Shown here piece after piece: positions 8,599 through 17,233 of a stretch of DNA of 64,000 nucleotides. The DNA is taken from contig MKTT01000090.1 in NCBI GenBank assembly GCA_001898385.1, positions 1,703-65,702 on the forward strand. The letters are read 5' to 3'. A program made the translations under genes and the position numbers. Under the pieces are notes generated by a model that was not told where the DNA came from, did not search any database, and saw only the letters and a list, made by a program, of their open reading frames with translations. Within the stretch, counting starts at the first letter, position 1. Each line of letters opens with the position of its first letter. Source of the stretch: Planctomycetales bacterium 71-10. Its GTDB lineage: Bacteria > Planctomycetota > Planctomycetia > Isosphaerales > Isosphaeraceae.

Positions 8599-9402
8599 TC
8601 ACGCATCCAGGCCGAACCGCGTTTCAAGCTCCCGGATCAACTCGGCGCGGCGACGGGCGTCGGGCATGGGACGGGCGCTCGGCGGCGGGAGGTCGTCGTG
8701 AGTCCGGCCGTCCAGCTCGCGGCCGGTCCTGTGCTTGCGGACGCCGCCCCACTGCTTGAAGAAGAATCGGACGCCCGTCTCCGCGCAGCGGTCGCGGAGG
8801 GCGCGGACCCAGTCCGGGTCCATCGGCCGGGCGCCGTGGCCGCTCTCGCCGCCGACGATCATCCAGCGGACGCCGTCCAGGTCGATCGGGCCCAGGTCTT
8901 CCAGCAGCGGCTCGACGGACAGGAACCGCACGGCGGCCGGGGCGGCGCGGAGGTGGTCGACGCGCGGCAGGCCGTGGCGACGGTCCTCCACGCTCACGCC
9001 CCACCAGATATGCGGGGATTCCGCCAGGTCGCGGAGCCCGCCCGAGAGCGCCTCGGCCAGCCGCTCGGAGCGCTTGGTCAACACCTGGTAGGTGTGCCAG
9101 TCGGCGACGCGCATCACTTCGGCCACGTCGCGGACGTACTCGTCGGGTACGTCCTTGTGGAACAGGTCGCTCATCGAGTTGACGAAGACCATGCGCGGCC
9201 TGGACCACCGGAGCGGGTCCAGCAGCTTGTGCGGGACCGTGCGGAGGTCGAAGCCGCGCTCGTACGGGTGGCCGGGGACGCCGCGGAAGCGCTCGGCGAA
9301 GGTCTCGGCGTAGCAATGCTTGCACCCGGGGGTGATCTTGGTGCAGCCGCGCACCGGGTTCCAGGTGGCGTCGGTCCATTCGATCCGGGTGTTGTCGCTC
9401 AC
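8599..9402 (-). CDS. DUF5131 / phage Gp37-Gp68 family protein
   Basis: 267 aa from the GTG at 9402, preceded by a strong GGAGGGGG site. The frame stays open upstream to 9486, but that part has no homology-like features. The N-terminus 'IEWTDATWNPVRGCTKITPGCKHCYAE' (quoted in part: GCTKITPGCKHCYAE) is the hallmark of DUF5131, with Cys20, Cys27 and Cys30 as C-x6-C-x2-C. Later landmarks are 'VFVNSMSDLFH', 'WGVSVE' and 'IVGGESGHGARPM'. The family is widespread in phages and bacteria and resembles radical-SAM-type cysteine clusters, but its reaction is not established. The ORF stands alone with no phage genes beside it. Confidence 0.9.
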   Translation of the reverse strand: MSDNTRIEWTDATWNPVRGCTKITPGCKHCYAETFAERFRGVPGHPYERGFDLRTVPHKLLDPLRWSRPRMVFVNSMSDLFHKDVPDEYVRDVAEVMRVADWHTYQVLTKRSERLAEALSGGLRDLAESPHIWWGVSVEDRRHGLPRVDHLRAAPAAVRFLSVEPLLEDLGPIDLDGVRWMIVGGESGHGARPMDPDWVRALRDRCAETGVRFFFKQWGGVRKHRTGRELDGRTHDDLPPPSARPMPDARRRAELIRELETRFGLDA

Positions 9403-9458
9403 GGGCCCCCTCCGTCGACCATTGTACGCATCGACGGGTGAACACGGCGACAGTGGTC

Positions 9459-9487
9459 TTGCCGGGGGGGCGGGGGAGTCATACACT
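9459..9487 (+). promoter_or_regulatory. Possible promoter for the MBL hydrolase gene
   Basis: TTGCCG at 9459-9464 and TACACT at 9482-9487 are separated by 17 bases, a reasonable sigma-70 arrangement. The predicted transcript would start near 9494, about 43 bases before the ATG at 9537. It lies in the divergent gap between this gene and the DUF5131 gene. Confidence 0.4.
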
Positions 9488-9536
9488 GGGTTTCATCACG
9501 ATGGATCGCCGACCGCGGACGGTTGGGGAGCGAGGC

Positions 9537-10493
9537 ATGACCTTCCAGTTCGCGGTCCTCGGCAGCGGCTCGAAGGGGAACGCCGCGCTCTTCCGCCACC
9601 GCCTCGGTGGGGCCGGGATCCTGATCGACGCGGGGCTGGGCGTGCGCTCGCTGTCGGACCGGCTGGCGGGCGTCGGCTCGTGCTGGTCGCATCTGGCGGC
9701 CGTCGTCCTCACGCACACGCACGGCGATCACGTCGACACCAGCGTCTTCCGCCGGATGTCGCGCGAGGGGATCCCCCTCTACTGCCACGAGGCGCATCGG
9801 GCCCACCTCGCCGCGGATCCGGGATTCGTCCTGCTCGACGCCCTGGGCCTGGTCCGCTGCTACGAGGACCGGCCGTTCATGGCCCCCAGCGGCTTCCGCG
9901 TCGAGCCCGTCACCGCCTGGCACGACGGCGGCCCGACGTTCGGCTTCCGGCTGGAGGCCGGCGCCGGCGGCAAGCGCCGCGGGGTCTCGGTGGGCTACCT
10001 GACCGACACCGGCACCTGGGACGACTCCACCGCCGAGGCCCTGGCCGACGTCGAGATCCTGGGCGTCGAGTTCAACCACGACGTGACGTTGCAGAAGACG
10101 TCCGGCCGCCACCCCGCGCTGATCGCGAGGAACCTGGGCGATCGCGGCCACCTATCGAACCGGCAGGGGGCCGAGCTGGTCGCGTCGATTCTGGCGAGGT
10201 CGCGGCGCGACCGGGTGAGCCATCTCGTCCTGCTGCACCTCAGCGACCAGTGCAACCGCCCCGAGATCGCGCTGCGGGAGGCCGGCGAGGCCGTCCGCGA
10301 GAGCGGCCGGCAGGTGCTGATCCACGCGGCCCGGCAGTCGCCCGCCCATCCCGACCTGGCGTTCGGGCCGTCGCGGGCCGCGACCTGGACGGCCCACGCG
10401 GGCGCCGGTGCGCGGTCGCGCCGGGCGAAAGGGCGGCGGGTCCACGCGGAGTCCTGCGGCATCCTGCCGGGGTTCATCCTGGAAAGTTCGTGA
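9537..10493 (+). CDS. MBL-fold metal-dependent hydrolase (YycJ/WalJ-like)
   Basis: 318 aa from the ATG at 9537, chosen because GGGGAG lies 8-13 bases upstream and the protein then opens at the first strand (MTFQFAVLGSGSKGN). The metal motif H60-x-H62-x-D64-H65 is clear. 'AWHDGGPTFGF' and 'GVEFNHDV' supply further metal ligands. SGSKGN at the start and the overall order fit the YycJ/WalJ branch, whose members are nuclease-like or phosphodiesterase-like enzymes. The substrate is not known. The C-terminal 70 residues are Arg/Ala-rich and look like an extension. An upstream in-frame ATG at 9501 is less likely. Confidence 0.85.
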   Translation: MTFQFAVLGSGSKGNAALFRHRLGGAGILIDAGLGVRSLSDRLAGVGSCWSHLAAVVLTHTHGDHVDTSVFRRMSREGIPLYCHEAHRAHLAADPGFVLLDALGLVRCYEDRPFMAPSGFRVEPVTAWHDGGPTFGFRLEAGAGGKRRGVSVGYLTDTGTWDDSTAEALADVEILGVEFNHDVTLQKTSGRHPALIARNLGDRGHLSNRQGAELVASILARSRRDRVSHLVLLHLSDQCNRPEIALREAGEAVRESGRQVLIHAARQSPAHPDLAFGPSRAATWTAHAGAGARSRRAKGRRVHAESCGILPGFILESS

Positions 10494-10523
10494 CCGTCGC
10501 CGACCGACGGCCGGAGTGCGCCC

Positions 10524-11273
10524 GTGAGCGACTACTTCCTGAGCGACGTCCACCTGCGCGAAGACCGGCCGGAGCGGGGCCGCCGCCTCCTCCGCTTCCT
10601 CGGCCGCCTCGACCCGGCCGCCGACCGACTGCTGATCGCCGGCGACCTCTGCGACTTCTGGATGGGCTCGCGCACTCCCCCCGCCAGGCTGGCCCGCGAC
10701 GAGGCCCTCGCCGCGCTAGCCGCCTTCCGTCGGGCCGGCGGGGCGCTGTCGATCCTCGCCGGCAATCATGACCAGTGGTTGATGGACTTCTACGCGGACG
10801 CCCTCGGGGCCGAGATCGTCTCGGAACCGCTCGACGTGGAGAGCCACGGCGTCCGGATCCACGTCGTCCACGGCCACCTGCTGGGCGCCCGGAAGAAGTG
10901 GAAGGCGCTGATGGAGTCTCGCGAGTTCTTCCGGGCGTTCGGCGCGATGCCCCGCGCGGCCGCCTGGCCGCTCGACGCCGTGCTCCAGGCGAAGAACCGC
11001 CGCGGGCTCCAGGACGACGAGCAGCGCCACCTGGCGGTCTATCGCGACTACGCCGCGGCCCTCCCGGACTCGGTGGACGTCGCGATCTTCGGCCACGTCC
11101 ACCGCGCCGTCGACCACCCGGGCCGGCCCCGGCTGATCGTCCTCGGCGGCTGGCAGAACCGATCGAGCTTCCTGAAGGTCGACCAGAACGGGCCGATCCA
11201 TCACGTCGAGGGGGACGACGCCGAGGACGCCCCCGCCAGCCCGACCCACGAGCCGAGCCACGCCTTCCCATGA
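10524..11273 (+). CDS. lpxH: UDP-2,3-diacylglucosamine diphosphatase-like calcineurin-fold phosphoesterase
   Basis: 249 aa with a GTG start. The metallophosphoesterase signature is complete: D8-x-H10, G40-D41 with CDFWMG, G80-N81-H82-D83, H116-G-H118 and a late FGHVH. The CDFWMG and HGH context is that of LpxH, which cleaves UDP-2,3-diacylglucosamine to lipid X in lipid A synthesis at the inner membrane face. Planctomycetes carry lipid A genes, so the role is plausible. The PHP gene begins inside the stop codon (ATGA), showing translational coupling. Assignment to LpxH rather than another paralogue is moderately sure. Confidence 0.8.
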   Translation: MSDYFLSDVHLREDRPERGRRLLRFLGRLDPAADRLLIAGDLCDFWMGSRTPPARLARDEALAALAAFRRAGGALSILAGNHDQWLMDFYADALGAEIVSEPLDVESHGVRIHVVHGHLLGARKKWKALMESREFFRAFGAMPRAAAWPLDAVLQAKNRRGLQDDEQRHLAVYRDYAAALPDSVDVAIFGHVHRAVDHPGRPRLIVLGGWQNRSSFLKVDQNGPIHHVEGDDAEDAPASPTHEPSHAFP

Positions 11274-11902
11274 AATTCGACCACCACCTGCACACGTCTC
11301 GCCTCTCGCCCGACAGCATCATGGATCCCGGAGCGATGGTCGCCAGGGCCCGCGAGATCGGCCTCGACGGCGTCGTCATCACCGAGCACGATCGCCAGTG
11401 GGCCGCCGACGACCTGGCCGACCTGGCCGCCCAGGCCGGGGGCCTGAAGGTCTTCTCCGGCGTGGAAGTCTCGGCCCGCGAGGGGCATTTCCTCGTCTAC
11501 GGCCTGCCGGACCTGTCCGACGTGGGGCCGGGGATCCGCGTGGGCGAGCTGCTGAAGGTGGTGGAGCGTCGGGGGGCCGCGATCGTCGCCGCCCACCCGT
11601 TCCGCTGGCTCCAGCCGTTCGACGAGATCGTGGCGAATCACGGCCCGGCGTTCCACGGCGTCGAGTTCGTCAGCAATAACGTCACCGCGGAGACGCGGGC
11701 CCAGGCCGACGCTCTGCTCGCCGCCTCCCCCATGCCGCGCACCGGCTCCAGCGACGCCCACGACGTGGAGACCCTCGGCTGCTACTACAGCGAGGTCGAG
11801 GGCCGCATCGAGACGATCGCCGACTTCGTCGCCGCCCTGCGCCGGGGGGCCGTCCGCCCGGCGCATCGGCCCGGGGCCCGGCTCACCGCCGGGCCCGTCT
11901 GA
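11270..11902 (+). CDS. PHP domain metal-dependent phosphoesterase
   Basis: 210 aa; the ATG overlaps the preceding stop by 4 bases. The N-terminus FDHHLHTSRLSPDS gives the first PHP histidines (HxH). 'VVITEHDRQ' supplies the EHD motif, 'GVEVSAREGHFLVYG' the next acidic/His pair, 'VAAHPFRW' a further His, and 'TGSSDAHDVETLG' the SDAH motif. All PHP metal ligands look present. Members act as phosphoesterases on nucleotides or phosphohistidinol-type substrates; the substrate here cannot be told. It overlaps the convergent rhomboid gene by 20 bases. Confidence 0.85.
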   Translation: MKFDHHLHTSRLSPDSIMDPGAMVARAREIGLDGVVITEHDRQWAADDLADLAAQAGGLKVFSGVEVSAREGHFLVYGLPDLSDVGPGIRVGELLKVVERRGAAIVAAHPFRWLQPFDEIVANHGPAFHGVEFVSNNVTAETRAQADALLAASPMPRTGSSDAHDVETLGCYYSEVEGRIETIADFVAALRRGAVRPAHRPGARLTAGPV

Positions 11903-12995
11903 CCGGCGGGGCCGGCGCTTCGGTGGTGCGGCGGAGTTCCCAGTAGGTCTTCAGGCGTCCGGCGGCCTCGTCGCGGACCGATTTCATCACGGCCTCGAGG
12001 TCGGCGCGGAACGCCGCGATCTCCTCGGGCTTCGGCTTGCGTCGGCCGAACTCCGAGGCCAGCGGGACGAGCCGGCGATAGGCCGCGCGGGTCGGCTCCC
12101 GGTCGAGGGCCGGGGCCAGCGACGTCATCGCCGGGGCCAGCGCCCGCGGGTCGCCCACGCCCCGGGTCGCCCACGCGCGGACGGCGATCAGGGTGCGATA
12201 GGCCGCGTTGTCGGCCTCGACCCGACGTTGCAGCGTCGCCAGCCCGCGCGCGCCGGCCTCGCGCCGGTCCGACCGCGCCTGGGCGGCCACCCCCGCGGCC
12301 AGCACCAGGAGCCACGCCGCGCCGAAGGCCCAGGCTCGCGGGCCACCGCGGCCGGCGAACAGCCGGCGGTGGAACAGGCCGATCGGCAGGCCCGCGATCG
12401 CCCCGCCGGCGTGGCCCCAGTTGTCGATGTACCGCGGGAACGCCAGCCCGAGCGCCCCGGTGATCGCCAGCGCCTTGAGCATCTGCCATGTCAGCTCGCG
12501 GTCCCCTTCCGCCCGCGACCTCCACCCTGCCGTCGCGCAAAGGCCGATCAGCCCCATGATGACCACGGAGCCGCCCCCGGAATGGACCGTCGGGCTCGCG
12601 CCGATGGCCGTCCGGGCGATCACGGACAGGATGTTGCCGCCGACGCCGGTGATCCCGTAGATCGACACCAGGGCCCACGGCCCGTACCACGACTCCAGCA
12701 GCGTCCCCAGCAGGTAGAACGCGAACAGGTTCATCCCGATGTGGATGACGCTGTAATGCACGAAGTTGCACGTGATCAACCGCCAGTATTCGCCGGCGGC
12801 CAGGTCGTTCAGCGTCAGGTCGCCGAAACGCCGCCCGTCGCCCATCCCGGTGAGCAGGATCTGCCAGGCCGTCGCCGAGGGCGTGTCCCGGAGCCGGAGC
12901 GCCACCATCGCGGCGAAGACCAATAGCCAGCTCGCGCTGAACAGGACCGTGGCCGGGAAGTCGCGGAATTCCTTGGCGATGACGCGGAGATTCAT
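11883..12995 (-). CDS. Rhomboid family intramembrane serine protease
   Basis: 370 aa. The core has H85-x3-N89 (HIGMN) in the first conserved helix, the nucleophile Ser143 in the sequence SGGGSVVIMGLIG, and the catalytic His195 in NWGHAGG. The usual GASG around serine is GGSV here, keeping the G-x-S core. About six membrane helices lie before residue 230. The last 140 residues form a soluble, Arg/Glu-rich helical domain that is not part of the standard rhomboid fold. The enzyme would cleave membrane proteins within the bilayer. A TAGAAT hexamer with a weak CTGACG upstream lies before the start. Convergent overlap of 20 bases with the PHP gene. Confidence 0.87.
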   Translation of the reverse strand: MNLRVIAKEFRDFPATVLFSASWLLVFAAMVALRLRDTPSATAWQILLTGMGDGRRFGDLTLNDLAAGEYWRLITCNFVHYSVIHIGMNLFAFYLLGTLLESWYGPWALVSIYGITGVGGNILSVIARTAIGASPTVHSGGGSVVIMGLIGLCATAGWRSRAEGDRELTWQMLKALAITGALGLAFPRYIDNWGHAGGAIAGLPIGLFHRRLFAGRGGPRAWAFGAAWLLVLAAGVAAQARSDRREAGARGLATLQRRVEADNAAYRTLIAVRAWATRGVGDPRALAPAMTSLAPALDREPTRAAYRRLVPLASEFGRRKPKPEEIAAFRADLEAVMKSVRDEAAGRLKTYWELRRTTEAPAPPVRRARR

Positions 12996-13049
12996 GCAGG
13001 GCTCGCGGACGGGGACCGCCCGAGGAGACCGTCGCCCGGGCCGGCGATC

Positions 13050-13079
13050 ATTCTACTCGGCCGCACGGCGCGGCGTCAG
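13050..13079 (-). promoter_or_regulatory. Possible promoter for the rhomboid gene
   Basis: Reading the minus strand, CTGACG (13074-13079) is followed after 18 bases by TAGAAT (13050-13055). The ATG at 12995 lies 54 bases downstream. TAGAAT stands out in otherwise GC-rich DNA and recurs before other genes in this window. Confidence 0.35.
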
Positions 13080-13630
13080 AAGGCCGCGAGCAGCCGGGCC
13101 CGACGATCCTCCCACTCCGCGTCGTCGAGCGCCGGGGCCAGCCCGGCCGTCGCGATCGGCGTTTCGAAGGAGACCCACGTCTTGCAGCCGAGCTGGTCCG
13201 GCGTGGGGACGATCGGCGTCGCCTCGGGTCGCGTCCAGATGCGTACGCCCAGCGCCCACAGCCCGGGGCGGCGGTAGTGGAACCGCTTGCGGACGGTCTC
13301 GTCCGTCCAGACGTGGAACGGTTCGAGCGCGTCCAGGTCTCCCTCGCGCTCGATCAGGTGGATGGAGTCGACCACGGCCAGCGACCGGATCGGGACGACC
13401 GCCGGGTCGGTGGGCGGGGCCGTCGGGATCTCGACGCGCAACCCCTGCTGCGACTCGTGCAGCCGGGTGGGGTAGAGCCAGAAGGCGCGATGTTCGGGCG
13501 TGAAGACGCCGCCGTCCTCGGCGATCCCCCCTTTGCGGAGGATCAAGGTCTGCTCGCCCGTGGCCAGCGCCGCGCAGACGCCGGCCCATTCCTTGAAGCC
13601 GACGTCGCAGGCCGGGGGGAGTTCGCTCAT
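13076..13630 (-). CDS. DUF1802 family protein
   Basis: 184 aa. The opening 'FKEWAGVCAALATGEQTLILRKGGIAE' (core LILRKGGIAE) followed by 'FWLYPTRLHE' is characteristic of DUF1802, a small family common in cyanobacteria and planctomycetes with no known function. The ATG overlaps the stop of gpsA by 4 bases, so the two are translationally coupled at the end of the glcE-glcF-gpsA operon. Nothing in the sequence indicates membrane insertion or export. Confidence 0.85.
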   Translation of the reverse strand: MSELPPACDVGFKEWAGVCAALATGEQTLILRKGGIAEDGGVFTPEHRAFWLYPTRLHESQQGLRVEIPTAPPTDPAVVPIRSLAVVDSIHLIEREGDLDALEPFHVWTDETVRKRFHYRRPGLWALGVRIWTRPEATPIVPTPDQLGCKTWVSFETPIATAGLAPALDDAEWEDRRARLLAAF

Positions 13631-14625
13631 AGCTCAGCCTCGTCCTTGGGCGTGCGGGTCATCAGGTCGACGACCGCGACCCGCGGGGGCTTGCCCTCGA
13701 AGAGGACCTGGTGCAGCTCGTGCGTGATGGGCATGTCGACGCCCAGCTTCGCGGCGAGGGCGTGGACGCTCCGGATGGTGGGGACGCCCTCGGAGACGTT
13801 CGCCATGTCGGCCAGCACGTCCGCCAGCGCCTCGCCTCGGCCGACACGCAGGCCGACCTCGCGGTTGCGGCCGAACGGGCTGAAGCAGGTGGTGACGACG
13901 TCCCCCACCCCGGCCAGGCCGTAGAACGTCTCGATCCGGCCCCCGAGCTTCACCCCCATGCGGGCGATCTCGACCAGCCCGCGGGTGAGGAGGGCGGCCT
14001 TGGCGTTGTCGCCGATCTTCAGGCCGTCGCAGACCCCCGCGGCGATCCCCAGGATGTTCTTCAGCGCCCCGGCGACCTCCGCGCCGACGGCGTCGGCGTT
14101 GCGGTAGATGCGGAACGTCGGATGGCTGAACTGCGCCTGCACGGCCTCGCACAGCGAGGCCGACGGTCCGGCGACGACCAGCGAGGCCGGCAGCCCCTTC
14201 GCCAGCTCCTCGGCGTGGCTGGGGCCGGTGAGGACGGCCGTCTCGCGCGGGCCGAGCGCCTCGGCGATGATCTGCGTCGGCCGGGCGAACGTCCCGAACT
14301 CGATCCCCTTCACGACGCTGAGCGCCGGGATCCCGGCCGGCGCGACCGCCGCCAGCGGCGCGAGCGTCGCGCGGAGGTAGGACGTCGGGACCGAGGCCAC
14401 GATCACGTCGGCGCGGTCCAGCGCCTCGGCCGGGTCGCCGGTGATCCGGATCTCCGTCGGGATCTCGACCCCTGGCAGGTGTCGCGCGTTGCGGCGGGTC
14501 TCGGCCATCGCGCGGGCGCGGTCGGGCTCGCGGACCCAGAGGCGGGCCTCGGCCCCGGACCGCGCCAGGACCATCGCCATCGCCGTCCCCATGCCGCCGC
14601 CGCCCAGGACGGCCACGCGTCGCAT
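13627..14625 (-). CDS. gpsA: Glycerol-3-phosphate dehydrogenase [NAD(P)+]
   Basis: 332 aa from the ATG at 14625, chosen because GGGGAG sits 7 bases upstream and the protein then starts at the Rossmann motif (MRRVAVLGGGGMGTAMA). A longer start at 14643 is open but would overlap glcF. 'VIVASVPTSYLR', 'SVVKGIE', 'VLTGPSHAEE' and 'VAGALKNILGIAAG' (catalytic Lys in ALKN) are GpsA signatures. It reduces dihydroxyacetone phosphate to sn-glycerol 3-phosphate for phospholipid synthesis in the cytoplasm. It follows glcF by one base and overlaps DUF1802 by 4. Confidence 0.95.
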   Translation of the reverse strand: MRRVAVLGGGGMGTAMAMVLARSGAEARLWVREPDRARAMAETRRNARHLPGVEIPTEIRITGDPAEALDRADVIVASVPTSYLRATLAPLAAVAPAGIPALSVVKGIEFGTFARPTQIIAEALGPRETAVLTGPSHAEELAKGLPASLVVAGPSASLCEAVQAQFSHPTFRIYRNADAVGAEVAGALKNILGIAAGVCDGLKIGDNAKAALLTRGLVEIARMGVKLGGRIETFYGLAGVGDVVTTCFSPFGRNREVGLRVGRGEALADVLADMANVSEGVPTIRSVHALAAKLGVDMPITHELHQVLFEGKPPRVAVVDLMTRTPKDEAEL

Positions 14626-14626
14626 G

Positions 14627-15964
14627 TCAGGACTCCCCTTCATACGCGCGGTCGAGCAGGTCGACGGGGTGGACGACCTCGATCGGCAACCCCTTCTCGC
14701 GGGCCTGCCGCGCGATCTGGAGCGTGCAGCCGATGTTCCCGCTGGCGACGATTGTCGCGCCGGTGGCCTCGATGTTCGCCAACTTGCGGCGGCCGAGGCG
14801 CTGCGACATCTCGGGCTCGGTCAGGTTGTACGTCCCGGCGGCGCCGCAGCACAGTTCACCCTCGGCCAGCGGCACCAGCTCCAGGCCCGGGATCATCGCC
14901 AGCAGTTGCCGCGGCTGGCTGCGGATCTGCTGGGCGTGGCAGAGGTGGCAGGCGTCGTGGTACGTCACCTTCATCGGGACCGCGTGCGCCGGCGGGATCG
15001 GCCCGAGGGCCGCCAGGAACTCGGACACGTCCTTGACCTTCGCCGCGAACCGGGCGCCGCGCTCTCGCTCCTCGGGCGGCAGGATGTGGCCGTAGTCCTT
15101 GAACATCGCCCCGCAGCCCGCCGCGTTGACGACGATCGCGTCGAGGTTCTCGAAGTCGAACGCGTTCATATTCTGACGCGCGAGTTCCAGAGCCGGGGCC
15201 TCGGCGCCGGAATGGTAGTGGATCGCGCCGCAGCACGCCTGCCCGCGGGCGACGACGACCTCGCAGCCGTTGCGCCGGAGGACGCGCGCGGTGGCCCCGG
15301 TGGTCTGGGGGGTCATCACGTCGGTCACGCAGCCGAGGAACAGGCCGACGCGGGCGCGCTTCGGGCCGATCGCCGGCAGGATCTCGGGCAGGTTCGACGC
15401 CGGTTGCAGCGTCGGGACCATCGCCGCCATGTTGCGGAGCGTCGGCGGCAGGAGCTTCAGGAGGCCGCTGCGCTCCACCAGCTTCATCAGCCCCAGCTTC
15501 TGGAGCCCGCGCACCGGCAGCAGCGCCGCGCGGACGCGGCCGGCGTAGGGGAACAGGTGGTGGAGGACGACCTTCTGGATGAGGCTCAGGCCCTTACCGG
15601 CCGGCGCGTCGCGGACCATCTCGATCTTGAACGGCTCGATCAGCTTGCCGTACTGGACGCCGGAGGGGCAGGCGGTCTCGCAGGCGCGGCAGTCCAGGCA
15701 GAGTTCCAGGTGCTTGCGGACCTCGGGCCCGACGCCGAGCCGGCCGTCGACCACGGATCGCATCAGGTAGATGCGACCGCGGGGGCCGTTGTTCTCGTCG
15801 CCCGTCTCGACGTAGGTGGGGCAGCTCGCCGTGCAGAGGCCGCAGTGGATGCACTGCTGGAACAGCGGGTAGGCGATGCGGTCGGCCAGCCACGCCAGGT
15901 CGACCCCCGGCTCGGCGACGGGCGGGTCGATCGGTCGCACGTTCATGTGTTCGGCCTTTTCCAT
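14627..15964 (-). CDS. glcF: Glycolate oxidase iron-sulfur subunit
   Basis: 445 aa. Two [4Fe-4S] motifs are intact: C38-x2-C41-x2-C44-x3-C48 and C89-x2-C92-x2-C95-x3-C99. Two CCG-type domains follow, with cysteine pairs in 'CCGAIHYH' and 'ELCCGAAGTYN' and the linked 'CHLCHAQQ'. This is the GlcF order: electrons from the flavoprotein subunits pass to the membrane quinone pool. It starts 3 bases after the glcE stop. An alternative start is the ATG at 15946, which has an AAAGG site. With glcE and the more distant glcD it would make glyoxylate from glycolate. Confidence 0.93.
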   Translation of the reverse strand: MEKAEHMNVRPIDPPVAEPGVDLAWLADRIAYPLFQQCIHCGLCTASCPTYVETGDENNGPRGRIYLMRSVVDGRLGVGPEVRKHLELCLDCRACETACPSGVQYGKLIEPFKIEMVRDAPAGKGLSLIQKVVLHHLFPYAGRVRAALLPVRGLQKLGLMKLVERSGLLKLLPPTLRNMAAMVPTLQPASNLPEILPAIGPKRARVGLFLGCVTDVMTPQTTGATARVLRRNGCEVVVARGQACCGAIHYHSGAEAPALELARQNMNAFDFENLDAIVVNAAGCGAMFKDYGHILPPEERERGARFAAKVKDVSEFLAALGPIPPAHAVPMKVTYHDACHLCHAQQIRSQPRQLLAMIPGLELVPLAEGELCCGAAGTYNLTEPEMSQRLGRRKLANIEATGATIVASGNIGCTLQIARQAREKGLPIEVVHPVDLLDRAYEGES

Positions 15965-15967
15965 CGT

Positions 15968-17233
15968 TCAGCCCTCGCCCGCGAAGCGGCCCGGGTTCAT
16001 CAGACCGTTCGGGTCGAGCGCCGCCTTGATCTTCCGGCCGAGGGCCCAGTCGCCGCGGGGCTCGCCCCAGACGCGGAGCCGGGGCTTCCACGCGGTCGGG
16101 CAGCGGGCGACGACCAGGTTGCCGCCGTCGCGCACGGCCGCGGCCCGCGCGGCGTCGACGGCCTCGGCCGCCTCGCCCTCGGTCCACTCGCCGAGCCCTC
16201 GCATGCGGACCACGCCGTTGCCCGCGTGGGCCTGCGACGCCCAGCGTCCGGGCCTCAGCCCGGCGAGGAACGCCGCGATCCGCGAGGGCCGCAGGCTGGC
16301 GGTGCAGGCCAGCGGGGCGTCGTCGGCCTGGAAGGCCGCCAGGGCCGACCAGAGCGGCGCGGACGCCTCGTCCCGGAGCACGTCGAAGTCGACGCCGGCC
16401 TCGCGCCGGAACCGATCGACCTGCCAGGCGACCGAATCGGCGTCGTCCTCGACGCCCACGATCAGCGTCCAGGAGCCCCCCTTGAGGCCGACGGGCCCGC
16501 CGAGCGCCTGCGACGCCGACGGATCCAGGATCTCGATCGCCGTCGGCCGGACCGACGACGTGTTGAACGCCGCGACCCTCGCGTCGAGCGGCTCCGGCCG
16601 GTCGGCGGTCAGCCAGATCAGCGCGGAGGCCGCGGGCCTGGGCCGGACCTTGAGGGTCGCCTGGGTGATGATCCCCAGCGAGCCGAGCGAGCCGGTCAGG
16701 AGCTTGGGGAAGTCATACCCGGCGACGTTCTTCACGACCCGGCCGCCCCCCTTCACCTCGACGCCCGCCGCGGTCACGAACGAGACGCCGATGATCGAGT
16801 CCCGCGGCCGTCCCAGCCCGAGCCGCCTCGGCCCGCAGACGCCCGTCGCGAGCGCCCCGCCGACCGTCGCCCGGTCGGCCCGGGGCACTTCGAACAGCAG
16901 GCGCTGGTTGTGCTCGTCGAGGATCGCCTGGAGGGCCGCGACGGTCATCCCGGCGCGGACGGTGATGGTCATGTCGGCGTGGGGGTAGTCGACGACGTCG
17001 GCCAGGGCCGTGAGGTCGACCGCCGCGCCGGGCCGGGCCGGCGGCAGGCCGAAGTCGAGGCCCGTGCGGCCCCCCTGCGGGTAGACGGCGCCCCCCGCGG
17101 CGGCCTCGGCCTTCACGACCTCGCACAGCTCGGCGACGGTCGTCGGCCGATGGACGGCGGCGGCGTATCGGCCGTCGCCCAGCGGCCCCGCGCCGGGGGC
17201 GTCGGGCCAGGCGGATCGGTCGTCGACGTTCAC
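15968..17233 (-). CDS. glcE: Glycolate oxidase FAD-binding subunit
   Basis: 421 aa from the GTG at 17233, which overlaps the preceding stop (GTGA). The frame is open far upstream, but the protein sense begins here. An FAD-binding type-4 domain is seen from about residue 25, with 'PTTVAELCEVVKAE', 'PQGGRTGLDFG', 'TVGGALATGVCGPRRLGLG' and 'VKNVAGYDFPKLLTGSLGSLGII'. It is longer than the E. coli GlcE (about 350 aa) because of the middle section. GlcE pairs with GlcD to form the flavoprotein that oxidises glycolate. The gene is coupled to the RHH-like protein upstream and glcF downstream. Confidence 0.9.
   Translation of the reverse strand: MNVDDRSAWPDAPGAGPLGDGRYAAAVHRPTTVAELCEVVKAEAAAGGAVYPQGGRTGLDFGLPPARPGAAVDLTALADVVDYPHADMTITVRAGMTVAALQAILDEHNQRLLFEVPRADRATVGGALATGVCGPRRLGLGRPRDSIIGVSFVTAAGVEVKGGGRVVKNVAGYDFPKLLTGSLGSLGIITQATLKVRPRPAASALIWLTADRPEPLDARVAAFNTSSVRPTAIEILDPSASQALGGPVGLKGGSWTLIVGVEDDADSVAWQVDRFRREAGVDFDVLRDEASAPLWSALAAFQADDAPLACTASLRPSRIAAFLAGLRPGRWASQAHAGNGVVRMRGLGEWTEGEAAEAVDAARAAAVRDGGNLVVARCPTAWKPRLRVWGEPRGDWALGRKIKAALDPNGLMNPGRFAGEG

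Noticed and set aside
8599..9402. DUF5131 (phage Gp37/Gp68) gene as a prophage remnant.
   Set aside because: It is intact, has a good ribosome site, and has no phage neighbours.
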